From positions 1,131,501 to 1,195,500 of the forward strand of contig NZ_OY771647.1 of the NCBI RefSeq assembly GCF_963674925.1: a stretch of 64,000 bases of DNA, given 5' to 3'. How positions within the stretch are numbered: position 1 is the first letter of the stretch; the number at the start of each line of letters is the position of its first letter. Under the pieces are notes generated by a model. It was not told where the DNA came from. It did no database searches and saw only the letters and a list, made by a program, of their open reading frames with translations. Positions 26,517 through 36,175 of this stretch are shown in pieces. A program made the position numbers and the translations under genes. This DNA is from an uncultured Draconibacterium sp. GTDB taxonomy: Bacteria > Bacteroidota > Bacteroidia > Bacteroidales > Prolixibacteraceae.

Positions 26517-27743
26517 ATGAAAAGAACAGCTATAGCCTTGATTTTGGTTTTAAGTGTGTGTGTTGTGTTTGCTCAAACCAAAGAGAAAAAAGAAAAAAAG
26601 GATAAATCGGAAAAGAATTTGTCGATAGTTCCCTTACCCGCCATTGCTTACAACCCGGGTAACGGATGGTTGCTGGGTGTTGCTCCAGGAGCCAGCTGGT
26701 TTATGGGAAATCCCGAAAAAACGAGTATTTCATCAGGTTTGGGAACCTTAATTTATACCACAAAAAAGCAGTTTCTATTTACAGCCAAAACCAATATTTT
26801 CCTCGATGGCGATAGTTGGAACCTAATGGGCGACTGGCGTTATTTTATTACCTCGCAACCTACTTATGGTTTAGGAACCGGGCCACAATCGGGGAAACCG
26901 GTTGGGACCGGGATTGAATACGCCGATGGATTGTTCAGCAGCCCGATTTCTGATGCTCAGATGATGGATTTTAACTATCTGCGTTTTCACGAAACAGTTT
27001 TAAAACGCATGGGTGATACACGCTACTTTCTGGGAGTTGGGTATCATCTCGATATGCACTCAAAAATTGAAGACAACCTGCTCGATCTTGGGGCTGAAGA
27101 GCCGGTTCTTACCAGTCATTATACCTACCAGACAATTAGTGGCCTGCCTACCGATAAATATACGCTTTCAGGAATTTCATTAAATGCATTGCTCGACAGC
27201 CGCGATAATGCGGTAAATCCATACAGCGGACGTTATGTCTTTGCCAATATCAGGATTAATCCGAAGTTTTTGGGAAGTACAAAAAGTTCGTCGTTGCTGT
27301 GGCTCGAATACCGCGATTATCTTCATCTCGATAAGGACCGACCACGGCACTTAATCGGATTCTGGACTTATGGCTCGTTTGTTACTTCGGGCAAGGTGCC
27401 TTACCTTGATTTGCCTGCCGTTGGCTGGGACCAATTCGGGCGCTCGGGACGTGCCTACACACAAGGGCGTTTTCGCGGAGAGGATTTGATCTATGGCGAG
27501 GTAGAATATCGTTTCCCCTTGCAAAAAACAAAAGAAACCTTTGGTGGAGTGATATTTGTAAACTCAACAACCGCCAGCAACCGCAATGCCGATATCAATC
27601 TGTTTAAATACCTGGATTACGGTTATGGAGCCGGTTTAAGGGTGATGATTAACAAAAAATCGCGTGCCAATCTCAGCATTGATTATGCCTTTGGGAAATA
27701 CGGTGCCCAGGGATTTTATTTTGGAATAAACGAAGTGTTCTAG
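26517..27743 (+). CDS. BamA/TamA-related outer membrane protein (D15 surface antigen barrel)
   Basis: A 408-residue protein with a signal peptide (to about residue 20) followed by a Lys/Glu-rich stretch (KEKKEKKDKSEKN). The rest is a 16-strand-type barrel with LSGISLNALLDSRDNAVNPY-like and RGEDLIYGEVEYRFPL segments typical of the Omp85 barrel, ending FYFGINEVF. There are no POTRA domains, so it is a short Omp85-like protein rather than BamA itself. The start lies 11 bp after the META-domain gene. Confidence 0.82.
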   Translation: MKRTAIALILVLSVCVVFAQTKEKKEKKDKSEKNLSIVPLPAIAYNPGNGWLLGVAPGASWFMGNPEKTSISSGLGTLIYTTKKQFLFTAKTNIFLDGDSWNLMGDWRYFITSQPTYGLGTGPQSGKPVGTGIEYADGLFSSPISDAQMMDFNYLRFHETVLKRMGDTRYFLGVGYHLDMHSKIEDNLLDLGAEEPVLTSHYTYQTISGLPTDKYTLSGISLNALLDSRDNAVNPYSGRYVFANIRINPKFLGSTKSSSLLWLEYRDYLHLDKDRPRHLIGFWTYGSFVTSGKVPYLDLPAVGWDQFGRSGRAYTQGRFRGEDLIYGEVEYRFPLQKTKETFGGVIFVNSTTASNRNADINLFKYLDYGYGAGLRVMINKKSRANLSIDYAFGKYGAQGFYFGINEVF

Positions 27744-27791
27744 AAAAGCAAACTCCGATTTATTCAAAATGTGTTCCTTAAGTTCTAAGTT

Positions 27792-28799
27792 ATGAACAAT
27801 TCTCGCAGCGTATTAATTCTTCTAATTATTTGGGCCGGCTTCATACAAACGGGTTATGGCCAATATTCCCAGTTGCAGAAACGCGATTCGCTTGTTGCCG
27901 ACTACCCTTATAAATTTCCGATTTTAGGTAGTAAAGCCTACGAGCGGGGTTTTAATATACCATACCCGGCAGGGGGAATGTTTAATTATTTTGTGGCAAA
28001 ACAAGATATTGATATCCGTGAGATATCGCTGGCTTTTAACGACAGCGAAAGTCTGGATTTAACCGAATTGCTTGAATTTGGGACAGTAAATGCCCGGGCA
28101 ACATCGGTAAACGTTCGTCCTGATTTATGGGTTTTCCCCTTTTTTAACGTGTACGGAATTTTCGGAAAAGCCTGGGCGCAAACCGAAGTGGAGTTAACCT
28201 ATCCGGTAACCTTAAAAGCGGTTTCAAACCTGCAGGGAACAAGCCTGGGATTTGGTGTAACCGGTGCAGGCGGTTTAGGCAAATATTTTTTTGTGGTAGA
28301 TGGAAACTGGATATGGACCATGATGTCGAATTTTGAAGCGCCGGTAAGATCGTACACTTTCTCGGGAAGGCTGGGAAGAGCATTTAAACTGGGAAAAAAT
28401 CCGGATTCGAATATCGCCCCGTGGATCGGAGGCATGCGAATAAAAATGGGAGGAGTCACTGAAGGTTCAATCTTATTGAACGATATTATTCCTGATGAAA
28501 CCTGGGCACGTCGCGATGAAATTGTAACTAATTACTGGAACTGGTATGACAATGAAGCAACAATAGCACAAAAACTAATTGCTGATAAAGTATTAACTCC
28601 CATCGTAAATAAAATTGATGAGGCCGATGGTTCGGGAGTGATTAAGTACCGGCTTCGAAAAGAGCCCAAACAGAAATGGAATATTATTGTTGGTGGGCAA
28701 TACCAGTTAAATAAACACCATCAGTTCAGGGCAGAAGGCGGAATTATTGGTAATAGAAAGTCGCTGTTACTATCGTATAATTACCGTTTTGGGTTTTAG
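27792..28799 (+). CDS. Outer membrane protein of unknown family (335 aa)
   Basis: A signal peptide (cleavage near GYGQ, residue 24) precedes many amphipathic strands (VNVRPDLWVFPFFNVYGIFG, TSLGFGVTGAGGLGKYFFVV). A helical insert (about residues 215-265) interrupts them, and the final strands LLLSYNYRFGF end in Phe. This pattern fits an outer membrane barrel. It follows the Omp85-like gene by 48 bp. No function can be assigned. Confidence 0.7.
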   Translation: MNNSRSVLILLIIWAGFIQTGYGQYSQLQKRDSLVADYPYKFPILGSKAYERGFNIPYPAGGMFNYFVAKQDIDIREISLAFNDSESLDLTELLEFGTVNARATSVNVRPDLWVFPFFNVYGIFGKAWAQTEVELTYPVTLKAVSNLQGTSLGFGVTGAGGLGKYFFVVDGNWIWTMMSNFEAPVRSYTFSGRLGRAFKLGKNPDSNIAPWIGGMRIKMGGVTEGSILLNDIIPDETWARRDEIVTNYWNWYDNEATIAQKLIADKVLTPIVNKIDEADGSGVIKYRLRKEPKQKWNIIVGGQYQLNKHHQFRAEGGIIGNRKSLLLSYNYRFGF

Positions 28800-28885
28800 T
28801 TGAAATTTGGATGTGGAATAAACAACATGATTTTGTAAATTGTAGGTAGTTTTTTGAACATTGTATAACCAAAACATATAGAAAA

Positions 28886-29314
28886 ATGGAAAAAAAAGTA
28901 GTATTTATATTCGTTATCGTTCTGGCTTTTGCCGTTCAATCAATGGCACAACCCGGTGACGACTGGATTAAACTGGGCGAAAAAAATGTGGCTTTTAAAG
29001 CCGACAAAGACAAAGTTACCTTAAGTGGAAAAGAACGTAATGTTTCTAAAATTAAGATTACTTGCGTGCAGGGAGCGGTAAAAATCAAAAAGATTCATGT
29101 AAAAATGTCGGATGGCGAAAAGAAAGATTACGATCCTCTCGCAGGTGTGCTAAATAAAGGAATGTCTACGAAGTCGTTTGATCTGCCCGGGAAAGACAAT
29201 AAACTCACCGACCTTGAACTCGAGTACGATTCGATGGGAACCGTAGTAACCAACAAACGGGCAAAGGTTGAAATTTGGGGCAAAAAACGTAAGGAAAAGG
29301 ACAAAGATGATTAA
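28886..29314 (+). CDS. Secreted DUF2541-like protein (142 aa)
   Basis: The signal peptide ends near SMAQ (residue 21). The mature part begins DDWIKLGEKNVAFKADKDKV, which resembles the start of the DUF2541/YaaX type, and is basic, ending KKRKEKDKDD. Predicted as a small beta-sandwich periplasmic protein of unknown role. Family assignment is tentative. Confidence 0.6.
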   Translation: MEKKVVFIFVIVLAFAVQSMAQPGDDWIKLGEKNVAFKADKDKVTLSGKERNVSKIKITCVQGAVKIKKIHVKMSDGEKKDYDPLAGVLNKGMSTKSFDLPGKDNKLTDLELEYDSMGTVVTNKRAKVEIWGKKRKEKDKDD

Positions 29315-29444
29315 CACATCTAATACCGCAGAGAGTCCACAATTTCGAAGTTGGGTTTGTCGAACTGCATACTTGTTATTGCAATGACTTACGCCAATTA
29401 GAGCTAAAAATGAATTTTATAAGTACCTCATTAAAAATATTAAA

Positions 29445-30239
29445 ATGAAACTATTTAATAGTGTTGTTCTGGTGTTGTTTTTCGCATTGATTGTTGCGTG
29501 CCCAAATTTTGTTTCGGGGCAGGAGCAGGCAGAAAGCAATGCCGCAGAGCTGGCAAAAAAATTATCAAATCCGATTGCCAGTCTTATCAGTTTGCCATTT
29601 CAAAATAATTTGGATGTAGGAATAGGCGAATTTAACGGTTCGCGGAATACCTTAAATATTCAACCGGTAATTCCATTATCGCTCTCCGAAAATCTGAACC
29701 TGATTACCCGCGTTATTTTACCGGTAAATACCCAATACAGTATAACCGGGCCCGGTAGCAGTCAGAGTGGCCTGGGCGATGCTGTGGTTAGTGGTTTTAT
29801 CAGTCCAAAGGTTTCGAATATAACCTGGGGAGTAGGTCCCGTACTTTTGCTTCCAACCGGCTCTGATGCTTTTTCGGCTGATAAATTCGGGATTGGACCT
29901 ACGGCAGTGGCCCTTTACCAAACCAACGGAATGACATTAGGCGCGCTTGTTAACCAAATATGGAGCGTGGACGGCGATGTAAGCAACATGTTTTTTCAGC
30001 CCTTTTTTACCTATAACTGGAAATCGGGAGCCGGAATTGGTGCAAATATGGAACTCACACAAAACTGGAAAGCCGAAACCACCAATCTTTGGCTGAATCC
30101 AATTGTTTCTGCGGTAACTGCCATGGGAAAACAAAAAGTGCAGTTTGCCATTGGCCCACGATTTAATCTGGCTGCTCCCGATGCCGCCAAATCGAAATTT
30201 GGTGTTCGTGCTGTACTGGTATTCTTATTTCCAAAATAA
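29445..30239 (+). CDS. Outer membrane channel-like protein (264 aa)
   Basis: The signal peptide ends near FVSGQ. The mature part has regular strands including FQNNLDVGIGEFNGSRNTLN, LNLITRVILPVN and GLGDAVVSGFISPK, and terminates RAVLVFLFPK. The pattern GLGD..., GPVLLLPTGSD and FQPFFTYNW is characteristic of the phenol-degradation MetA-like or neuromedin-U family of outer membrane transporters. It is followed immediately by a cluster of three paralogous lipoproteins. Confidence 0.68.
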   Translation: MKLFNSVVLVLFFALIVACPNFVSGQEQAESNAAELAKKLSNPIASLISLPFQNNLDVGIGEFNGSRNTLNIQPVIPLSLSENLNLITRVILPVNTQYSITGPGSSQSGLGDAVVSGFISPKVSNITWGVGPVLLLPTGSDAFSADKFGIGPTAVALYQTNGMTLGALVNQIWSVDGDVSNMFFQPFFTYNWKSGAGIGANMELTQNWKAETTNLWLNPIVSAVTAMGKQKVQFAIGPRFNLAAPDAAKSKFGVRAVLVFLFPK

Positions 30240-30325
30240 AAATGTTGAATTATGTGAGAGCGGAGCGGTTACATCCGTTCTCAAATTTTAAAGTAATTTA
30301 TTGGAAACTTGAAAATTTTAAACGG

Positions 30326-30952
30326 ATGAAACGTAAATGGATTGCTGCAGCTTTTATTACCTTGTTATTTTCTGCCTGTGTTCCAACAATGAAATATACC
30401 TGGACAAAGGAGAACTACACCGCAAAAAGTTTTGATAACATTTTGGTTTTAGCCATTACGCAAAACATGGAAGCCAGAACAACGTTCGAAAACACGATTG
30501 TAAAAGCGTTGGAAGAAGAAGGGTTTCATGCCGAGAACAGTTTGAGCTTATTTCCGCCGGTTGTTGGTATCGACAAACTCAGCGAGGAGGGAATTGAGTC
30601 GAAGATCAAAGCATCAGATTACGACGCAGTAATTGTATCGAGCCTCGTTGATGTAAAGTCGCAGGAAGTGTATGATTACGATAGTTTCTATCATCCCTAT
30701 CCTTATTTTTATCCACGGCACATTTATTATGGCTATGGTTATGCTTATCGTCCCGGTTATTACCGGCAGGAAACGTCATTTGTTATTGAGTCGCGCTTGT
30801 TTGATACATCGGCTACAACAAAGGAAGATGCCATTATCTGGTCAGGGCAGTCAGAGCTGATCGATCCTGTTTCCTACGAATCGGGTGCAAAGGATCATGC
30901 CTATTCAATGGTTAAAACATTATTAAAATCACGAGTTTTGCAAAAGCCATAG
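30326..30952 (+). CDS. Lipoprotein, first of three tandem paralogues
   Basis: A 208-residue lipoprotein from ATG 30326 (MKRKWIAAAFITLLFSAC). An upstream in-frame start at 30242 would destroy the signal peptide. The mature part begins VPTMKYTWTKENY, shared with the two following genes. It contains FDNILVLAITQNMEARTTFE, then a Tyr-rich insert (YHPYPYFYPRHIYYGYGYAY) and a conserved WSGQSEL block near the C-terminus. The layout resembles DUF4136-like lipoproteins. The role is unknown, probably at the outer membrane. Confidence 0.72.
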   Translation: MKRKWIAAAFITLLFSACVPTMKYTWTKENYTAKSFDNILVLAITQNMEARTTFENTIVKALEEEGFHAENSLSLFPPVVGIDKLSEEGIESKIKASDYDAVIVSSLVDVKSQEVYDYDSFYHPYPYFYPRHIYYGYGYAYRPGYYRQETSFVIESRLFDTSATTKEDAIIWSGQSELIDPVSYESGAKDHAYSMVKTLLKSRVLQKP

Positions 30953-31019
30953 TTTAAGTATCTTAGGCAGATGAATTTATAAAAACAACCGGATTGTAGC
31001 TTATTTAAATAAACCAATT

Positions 31020-31649
31020 ATGAAGAAGATTAAATTTTTACTTGCGTTTGCAATTGTTTTAGTTTTAGCGTCGTGTTCCTCAACTATGAAATACACCTGG
31101 CAAAACGAAAATTACCAGGGAAGAGCTTATGAAAAGATTTTAGTGGTTGTTGAGGCGAAAACACATAGCAGCAGACTAAATGCTGAAAATTTAATGGTCG
31201 ATCAGTTGAAAAGTGAGGGAATTAGTGCAACAAACAGTATATCAGTTTTTAAGCCGGACGAAAGAATCGAGGAACTTTCTGAAGAAGAAATTGAAAACAG
31301 GATCTTATCGGGTGGCTATGATGGTGTGTTGATAAGTCTGCTTGTTGATGCCAATTCGCGTGACGTACGCGAAGGAGGAGGAACCTACATGCAACCGGTT
31401 ACTTATCGCTATGGAAGACGAATCCGGACCGGATATATTCATATGCAGGAACCCGAGTATTACCGTCAGGAAACAACTTTTGTTTTGGAAACACAACTTT
31501 ACGACACCAAAGACCAGGCAAGAAAAGAGAATGTGGTATGGTCCGGACAATCGGAACTTACCGATCCATCATCGCTTGATTCGGCTATTAAAAGTTATTC
31601 AAAAAAACTGGCCAAAACTTTGGTTGAGACCGGAATCGTAAAACCCTGA
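31020..31649 (+). CDS. Lipoprotein, second of three tandem paralogues
   Basis: A 209-residue lipoprotein (lipobox LASC) beginning with mature SSTMKYTWQNENYQGRAYEK. It shares the KIL-VV strand, EELSEEEIENRI helix, YRQETTFVLETQLYD and VWSGQSELTDPSS blocks with its neighbours. The central aromatic insert is shorter (YMQPVTYRYGRRI), which is the most variable part of the trio. 68 bp separate it from the first copy. Confidence 0.72.
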   Translation: MKKIKFLLAFAIVLVLASCSSTMKYTWQNENYQGRAYEKILVVVEAKTHSSRLNAENLMVDQLKSEGISATNSISVFKPDERIEELSEEEIENRILSGGYDGVLISLLVDANSRDVREGGGTYMQPVTYRYGRRIRTGYIHMQEPEYYRQETTFVLETQLYDTKDQARKENVVWSGQSELTDPSSLDSAIKSYSKKLAKTLVETGIVKP

Positions 31650-31671
31650 GAAATCATTAAAATTTATACAG

Positions 31672-32310
31672 ATGAAAACAAGAATAATAGTAAGCTTGAT
31701 TGCACTGACCTTTCTTTGGTCATGCTCGACAACCATGAAATATACCTGGACAAAGGATAATTTTGAAGGCAAGAGTTTTGATAAAATATTGGTATTGGCA
31801 ATCAGTAAAAACCTGAAATCGCGTACACTGTTTGAAAATACCGTGGTTGATCTGTTAAAGGACGAAGGAATAAATGCTACTAATGCATTGAATGTTTTTA
31901 CACCGGTTGAAAAGTTAGATGAACTAAGCGAAGACGAAATTGGCAACAGAATAAAAGACGGTGGCTACGATGCGGTACTAATAACTTCTTTAGTAGAAGT
32001 GAATACCAGGGATGTACAGGTGAACGACTACAGTTATTACCCTTATATGTATGGAGGAAGATACGGATACGGTTATCGTAGTTTTATTCATTACAACTAC
32101 GATTTTATGTACCGCGATCAGTATCGCCAGGAGAAAACGTATGTGTTGGAAACACGTTTGTACGATGTAAATGAGCCGGATGTGAAAGAAGCTGTTGTAT
32201 GGTCGGGGCAATCGGAACTGGTTGATCCGTCAGGTTCTGAATCAGCTTCAAATACTTACTCGAAAAGTTTGGTAAAAACCTTAATGGAATCCGGAACCGT
32301 GAAAAAATAA
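31672..32310 (+). CDS. Lipoprotein, third of three tandem paralogues
   Basis: A 212-residue lipoprotein (lipobox LWSC) with TTMKYTWTKDNFEGKSFDKI, DELSEDEIGNRIKDGGYDAV, a Tyr/Gly-rich insert (YYPYMYGGRYGYGYRSF), YRQEKTYVLETRLYD and VWSGQSELVDPSG. It is closer to the first copy than to the second in the N-terminal half. It starts 22 bp after the second copy, so the trio is likely one operon. A strong terminator follows. Confidence 0.72.
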   Translation: MKTRIIVSLIALTFLWSCSTTMKYTWTKDNFEGKSFDKILVLAISKNLKSRTLFENTVVDLLKDEGINATNALNVFTPVEKLDELSEDEIGNRIKDGGYDAVLITSLVEVNTRDVQVNDYSYYPYMYGGRYGYGYRSFIHYNYDFMYRDQYRQEKTYVLETRLYDVNEPDVKEAVVWSGQSELVDPSGSESASNTYSKSLVKTLMESGTVKK

Positions 32311-32330
32311 GACCAGTTCAGCCAAATGCG

Positions 32331-32368
32331 AAAGAAGCATACCTGATAAACAGGTATGCTTCTTTTTT
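32331..32368. terminator. Bidirectional rho-independent terminator
   Basis: GAAGCATACCTG-ATAAA-CAGGTATGCTTC with an A run before and T6 after, between the lipoprotein trio (+) and a convergent beta-barrel gene (-). Confidence 0.88.
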
Positions 32369-32387
32369 ATAGGTGTATCAGAATTAA

Positions 32388-33089
32388 TTAGCTTTCCGTT
32401 TCATCTGTTTTGGCAACTCCAATCGGAATATTCACTTTAAAATGCAGCGAGTGATGTAAGCTTCCCGATTTATCTTTAAACACATTGGTAAGTCCCTGGT
32501 AATAGCGAACTCCAATAGTCCAGCCTTCGCCTTTCATTAGTTTGTAACCTGCACCAAATGCAATGCCACCATTAAACCAGTTCACTAAATCATAATTGTA
32601 CTCTTTTATGTTCCAGTCTTTGTTGTCCTGGTCTGAAGTAAAATCAACCCAGCTTTTGTATAGCAGTCCTACCTGCGGACCGGCTTCGAGGTAAATATGA
32701 TTGGCGAATTTATAATTGGCAAGAATCGGAACCATAAATGATTTTATTCTTTGATTGTAAGTTCCTTCCACTTCATATATATCGGCGTCCAGAAATTCAA
32801 GATCAGCAGCGGAAAGTTTGCCCATTCCCAAACCGGATAGTCCCTGTACTCCGGTGTAGAGGTACAGGTTATTCTTCATTCTGATATCGAAGTAAAATCC
32901 AAGGTTAAAGTTTCTAACACCTCTATTGTTTTCGAACCCATTGATGTTGGTAAAATTAAGCCCGCCTTCAAGGCCAAACTCTATATTTGGCGAATTTAAT
33001 TTATCGCCAAGCAGCAACGATATAAGCACCTGTGCTCCCGAAATGTTGGCTATTAGAAGAAATGCGCTTATGATCAGTATTTTCTTCAT
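32388..33089 (-). CDS. Outer membrane beta-barrel (porin-like) protein (233 aa)
   Basis: The signal peptide ends near SGAQ. The mature part has strands NIEFGLEGGLNFTNI, FNLGFYFDIRMKNNLYLYTG, IYLEAGPQVGLLYKSW, GIAFGAGYKLM and WTIGVRYYQGLTNVF, the usual PorT/OmpA-barrel type order of eight strands. The C-terminus (KVNIPIGVAKTDETES) is slightly extended beyond the barrel. Function unknown. Confidence 0.75.
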   Translation of the reverse strand: MKKILIISAFLLIANISGAQVLISLLLGDKLNSPNIEFGLEGGLNFTNINGFENNRGVRNFNLGFYFDIRMKNNLYLYTGVQGLSGLGMGKLSAADLEFLDADIYEVEGTYNQRIKSFMVPILANYKFANHIYLEAGPQVGLLYKSWVDFTSDQDNKDWNIKEYNYDLVNWFNGGIAFGAGYKLMKGEGWTIGVRYYQGLTNVFKDKSGSLHHSLHFKVNIPIGVAKTDETES

Positions 33090-33291
33090 TAATTAGTTTT
33101 TTCAACGATTTATTCTGTATTGTTCAAGATGGTTACAAGATAGGAATAATACCCATTAACACCAATGCATGGTAATAACAAAAAGATCTTTTGTTTATGG
33201 CGGTTGTCGCAAATTATTATTTGCGATTCAGGATTAAAAGCCCGATCTTGATTTGTATAAATTAAAAAAACTTAATCGCACAAATCTTACT

Positions 33292-33894
33292 ATGAAAAAA
33301 ATTTTTATTTCATTGCTCGTCCTCCTGTCCGGAACAGCTCTGTTTGCTCAAACCATTGAGTTAACGCCAATATTTGGTTACACAGTTGCCGGGAAAGTTG
33401 ATAATTACGGCCGGTACTTTAATGTAAAAGACAATGCCCTATACGGCGGATTGCTTAGTGTTCAGTTCGATGATTTTATGTTTGCTGAAATAAGCTATGA
33501 AAGAAATGATACAAAGGGAAGTACTTTTTTACAAACTGTTGATTTGGCCGTAGAACACTACCAGTTTGGCTTACTTCGTGAGTTTTCAGCGGGAACGGTG
33601 GTACCATTTACCAAAGTAAGTTTTGGTACATCGAGGTATGTACAAAAATCGGGTGGCGATGAGCGGGCCTGGCTTTTCTCTGCAGGAATTGGAGCCGGAG
33701 CGAAACTGCTTCTTTCTGATAGAGTCGGATTGCGCTTGTTTACCAACTTAATGCTTCCGCTTGAATTTGATGGAGCCGGTTTTTGGTGTGGAATTGGTTC
33801 CGGTGGTAGCGGATGCTCAGGGGGCGTAAATTTTAATGTACCTATAGTTCATTGGGATCTGGGCGCCGGCTTAATTATTCGCCTTCAGAATTAA
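33292..33894 (+). CDS. Outer membrane beta-barrel protein (200 aa)
   Basis: From ATG 33292 the signal peptide reads MKKIFISLLVLLSGTALFAQ; an upstream ATG at 33253 would add a non-signal leader. Strands include IELTPIFGYTVAGKVDNYG, LYGGLLSVQFDDFMFAEISY, VEHYQFGLLREF and GAKLLLSDRVGLRLFTNL. A Cys/Gly-rich loop (FWCGIGSGGSGCSGG) may hold a disulfide. The terminal strand WDLGAGLIIRLQN closes the barrel. The gene lies 20 bp upstream of the next one. Confidence 0.72.
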   Translation: MKKIFISLLVLLSGTALFAQTIELTPIFGYTVAGKVDNYGRYFNVKDNALYGGLLSVQFDDFMFAEISYERNDTKGSTFLQTVDLAVEHYQFGLLREFSAGTVVPFTKVSFGTSRYVQKSGGDERAWLFSAGIGAGAKLLLSDRVGLRLFTNLMLPLEFDGAGFWCGIGSGGSGCSGGVNFNVPIVHWDLGAGLIIRLQN

Positions 33895-33914
33895 AACATT
33901 TTTAAATTTCGAAT

Positions 33915-36116
33915 ATGAAGATTATACGATTTATTTGCCTGATTCTGGCAACACTTACAACCCTGAGTGCTAACAGTAAAGAAAACCTGGTGTGGCCGCG
34001 CGAAATTGATATAGATAGCCATATTATTACTTTATATCAACCACAACTGGAATCGTTCGAAAAAAATATTCTGGATGGACGAATGGCCTTGTCGGTAAAA
34101 CCTAAAGATGGCGACATTATTTTTGGAGCTTTGTGGTTTAGTGCAACACTTTTAACCGATATGGATAATCGTACTGCTGATTTGGTAAAACTGGAAATAC
34201 CGGTGATTAAGTTCCCGGATGTGGAAGATGAATCGAAGCTGGAGAAATTAAAAGAACTTATTATCTCAGATATTGAGGCGCTGGATATGCAAATGTCGCT
34301 CGACAGAATAATTGCCGATCTCGAGGATGTTGAAAACCTTGAGCTTCTGAATGATAATTTAAACAACAATCCGCCAAAAATATACTACCGCTCTGAACCT
34401 GCAGTTTTGGTAATAATCGATGGCGATCCGATCTTGAAAGCGGTAGAAAAGTCGAAGCTGGAGTACGTTCAGAATACGCCGTTTTTAATATTGAAGCAGA
34501 AGTCGGATTATTACCTGAGAGGAGGAGATTATTGGTACACCTCGCAAGCGATTGTGAGTGATGGCTGGAGTGTTACCAAATCGGTGCCCAAAGAGGTAGA
34601 AAAGGTAGCCAAAAAAATGATGGAGAAACAGAAGGAGGAGCCCGAGGTAGAAGGTAACGATGCCATTCCCGACGTAATTGTAAGCGATGTTCCTGCCGAA
34701 CTTATCAGCTCCGATGGCAAACTTGAATACGAAACCATTAAAGGCACATCGTTGCTGTATGTAAAAAACTCGGAGAACGATATAATTATGGATATCAACT
34801 CGCAGCATCATTTTGTGTTGATGAATGGACGTTGGTTTAGTTCAAAAACATTGGCCGATGGCGATTGGACATTTGTGGAGCCGGCAGATTTGCCGGCAGA
34901 TTTTGCTAAAATTCCGGAGGATGCATCCATTGCAACAGTTAGAGCAAGTGTTCCGGGAACACCCGAGGCTGACGAAGCTAAATACGAACAGCAAATGCCG
35001 CAAACAGCTGTTGTTGATCGTAAAACGGCAACAGTTACAGTGGAATATGACGGCAGTCCGAAGTTTGAAAAAATTGAAGATTCGGAAGTGGAATATGCCA
35101 TTAATACGGCAAGTACAGTGCTACTAATAAAAGGAAAATATTACTGTGTTGATGATGGTATCTGGTTCGAATCCTCGAAAGCTACCGGGCCGTGGGCAGT
35201 TAGCGATAACCGTCCGGAAGAGGTGGATGAGATACCGCCCAGTGCTCCTGTTTACAATGTGAAGTATGTTTATATCTACGATTCAACTCCGGATGTTGTG
35301 TATGTTGGTTATACGCCCGGGTATTGCCACTCGTACTGGTACAATGGCAGTGTATTTTACGGAACCGGTTATTATTACCGTCCATGGTATGGTAGTTACT
35401 ATTATCCGCGTCCGTGGACATTTGGTTTTGGAGTTCACTACAATCCTTACACCGGGTGGGGTTTTAATGTCGGATTTAGCTACGGTTGGTTCCATATGAA
35501 TTATTATGGCGGAGGCTATGGTTATTGGGGGCCGGCAGGATATCGTCATGGCTACCGTCATGGTTATCATCACGGCTATCATCATGGCTACCGCGACGGT
35601 TATTTGCGGGGTTACGCAGGTGGTTATGCCAACGGCCGATACAACTCGCGCAATATATATAAACGCAGAGACCGGGGAATTGCAAGTACCCGTGATGTAA
35701 GAAACAGAGATTTGCCAAACCGCCGTGATAAAGTGACTTCACGACCATCGAATCGGCCAAATAATGTTTACTCCGACCGCGATGGAAACATCTTGCAACG
35801 CGATAATAACGGCAACTGGCAACAGCAGAATAAGCGGCCAAGTACGCGCCCCGATCTGCCAAACAAATCGGGTAATACCAATGCAACAAGGCCATCGACA
35901 AGGCCAACCCAGCCAACTCAGCGGCCATCAACCCGACCGACGCAACCTACTCAGCGGCCGTCGGCGAGACCGGCAACGCGTCCAAATACGATGGAGCGTG
36001 ATTTTAACAGCAGAAACAGGGGAACCGCGAGATACAATAATTTCCGGAATAACCGGCCTGCCACAACACCACGCAGCCGACCGGCACCAGCCACACGTGG
36101 AGGCTTTAGAAGATAA
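33915..36116 (+). CDS. Large secreted repeat protein with Gly/Tyr/His-rich and Arg/Pro/Thr-rich tail (733 aa)
   Basis: The signal peptide (to about residue 22) precedes an N-terminal domain (about 23-155) and three copies of a domain of about 90 residues. Each has the pattern ...P-x-(I/L)-x3-x-SxLxYxxNT-xx(L/V), then YY, W(F/Y) and GW/DW/GPW. They begin around residues 165, 265 and 375. A loop rich in Tyr/Gly/Trp (about 440-545, with repeated HGYHHGY) follows, then a basic tail with RPSTRPTQPTQ repeats. The three-domain core resembles Bacteroidota proteins annotated as carbohydrate-binding V/XII-like. It looks like a cell-surface or wall-associated adhesin-type protein. Function not established. 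Confidence 0.65.
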   Translation: MKIIRFICLILATLTTLSANSKENLVWPREIDIDSHIITLYQPQLESFEKNILDGRMALSVKPKDGDIIFGALWFSATLLTDMDNRTADLVKLEIPVIKFPDVEDESKLEKLKELIISDIEALDMQMSLDRIIADLEDVENLELLNDNLNNNPPKIYYRSEPAVLVIIDGDPILKAVEKSKLEYVQNTPFLILKQKSDYYLRGGDYWYTSQAIVSDGWSVTKSVPKEVEKVAKKMMEKQKEEPEVEGNDAIPDVIVSDVPAELISSDGKLEYETIKGTSLLYVKNSENDIIMDINSQHHFVLMNGRWFSSKTLADGDWTFVEPADLPADFAKIPEDASIATVRASVPGTPEADEAKYEQQMPQTAVVDRKTATVTVEYDGSPKFEKIEDSEVEYAINTASTVLLIKGKYYCVDDGIWFESSKATGPWAVSDNRPEEVDEIPPSAPVYNVKYVYIYDSTPDVVYVGYTPGYCHSYWYNGSVFYGTGYYYRPWYGSYYYPRPWTFGFGVHYNPYTGWGFNVGFSYGWFHMNYYGGGYGYWGPAGYRHGYRHGYHHGYHHGYRDGYLRGYAGGYANGRYNSRNIYKRRDRGIASTRDVRNRDLPNRRDKVTSRPSNRPNNVYSDRDGNILQRDNNGNWQQQNKRPSTRPDLPNKSGNTNATRPSTRPTQPTQRPSTRPTQPTQRPSARPATRPNTMERDFNSRNRGTARYNNFRNNRPATTPRSRPAPATRGGFRR

Positions 36117-36117
36117 A

Positions 36118-36158
36118 TAAAAAAAGAGCAGACATGAATAAAATGTCTGCTCTTTTTC
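36118..36158. terminator. Bidirectional rho-independent terminator
   Basis: AAAAAGAGCAGACAT-GAATAAA-ATGTCTGCTCTTTTT between convergent genes. Confidence 0.9.
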
Positions 36159-36175
36159 TGTTGAAATGTGTATTT

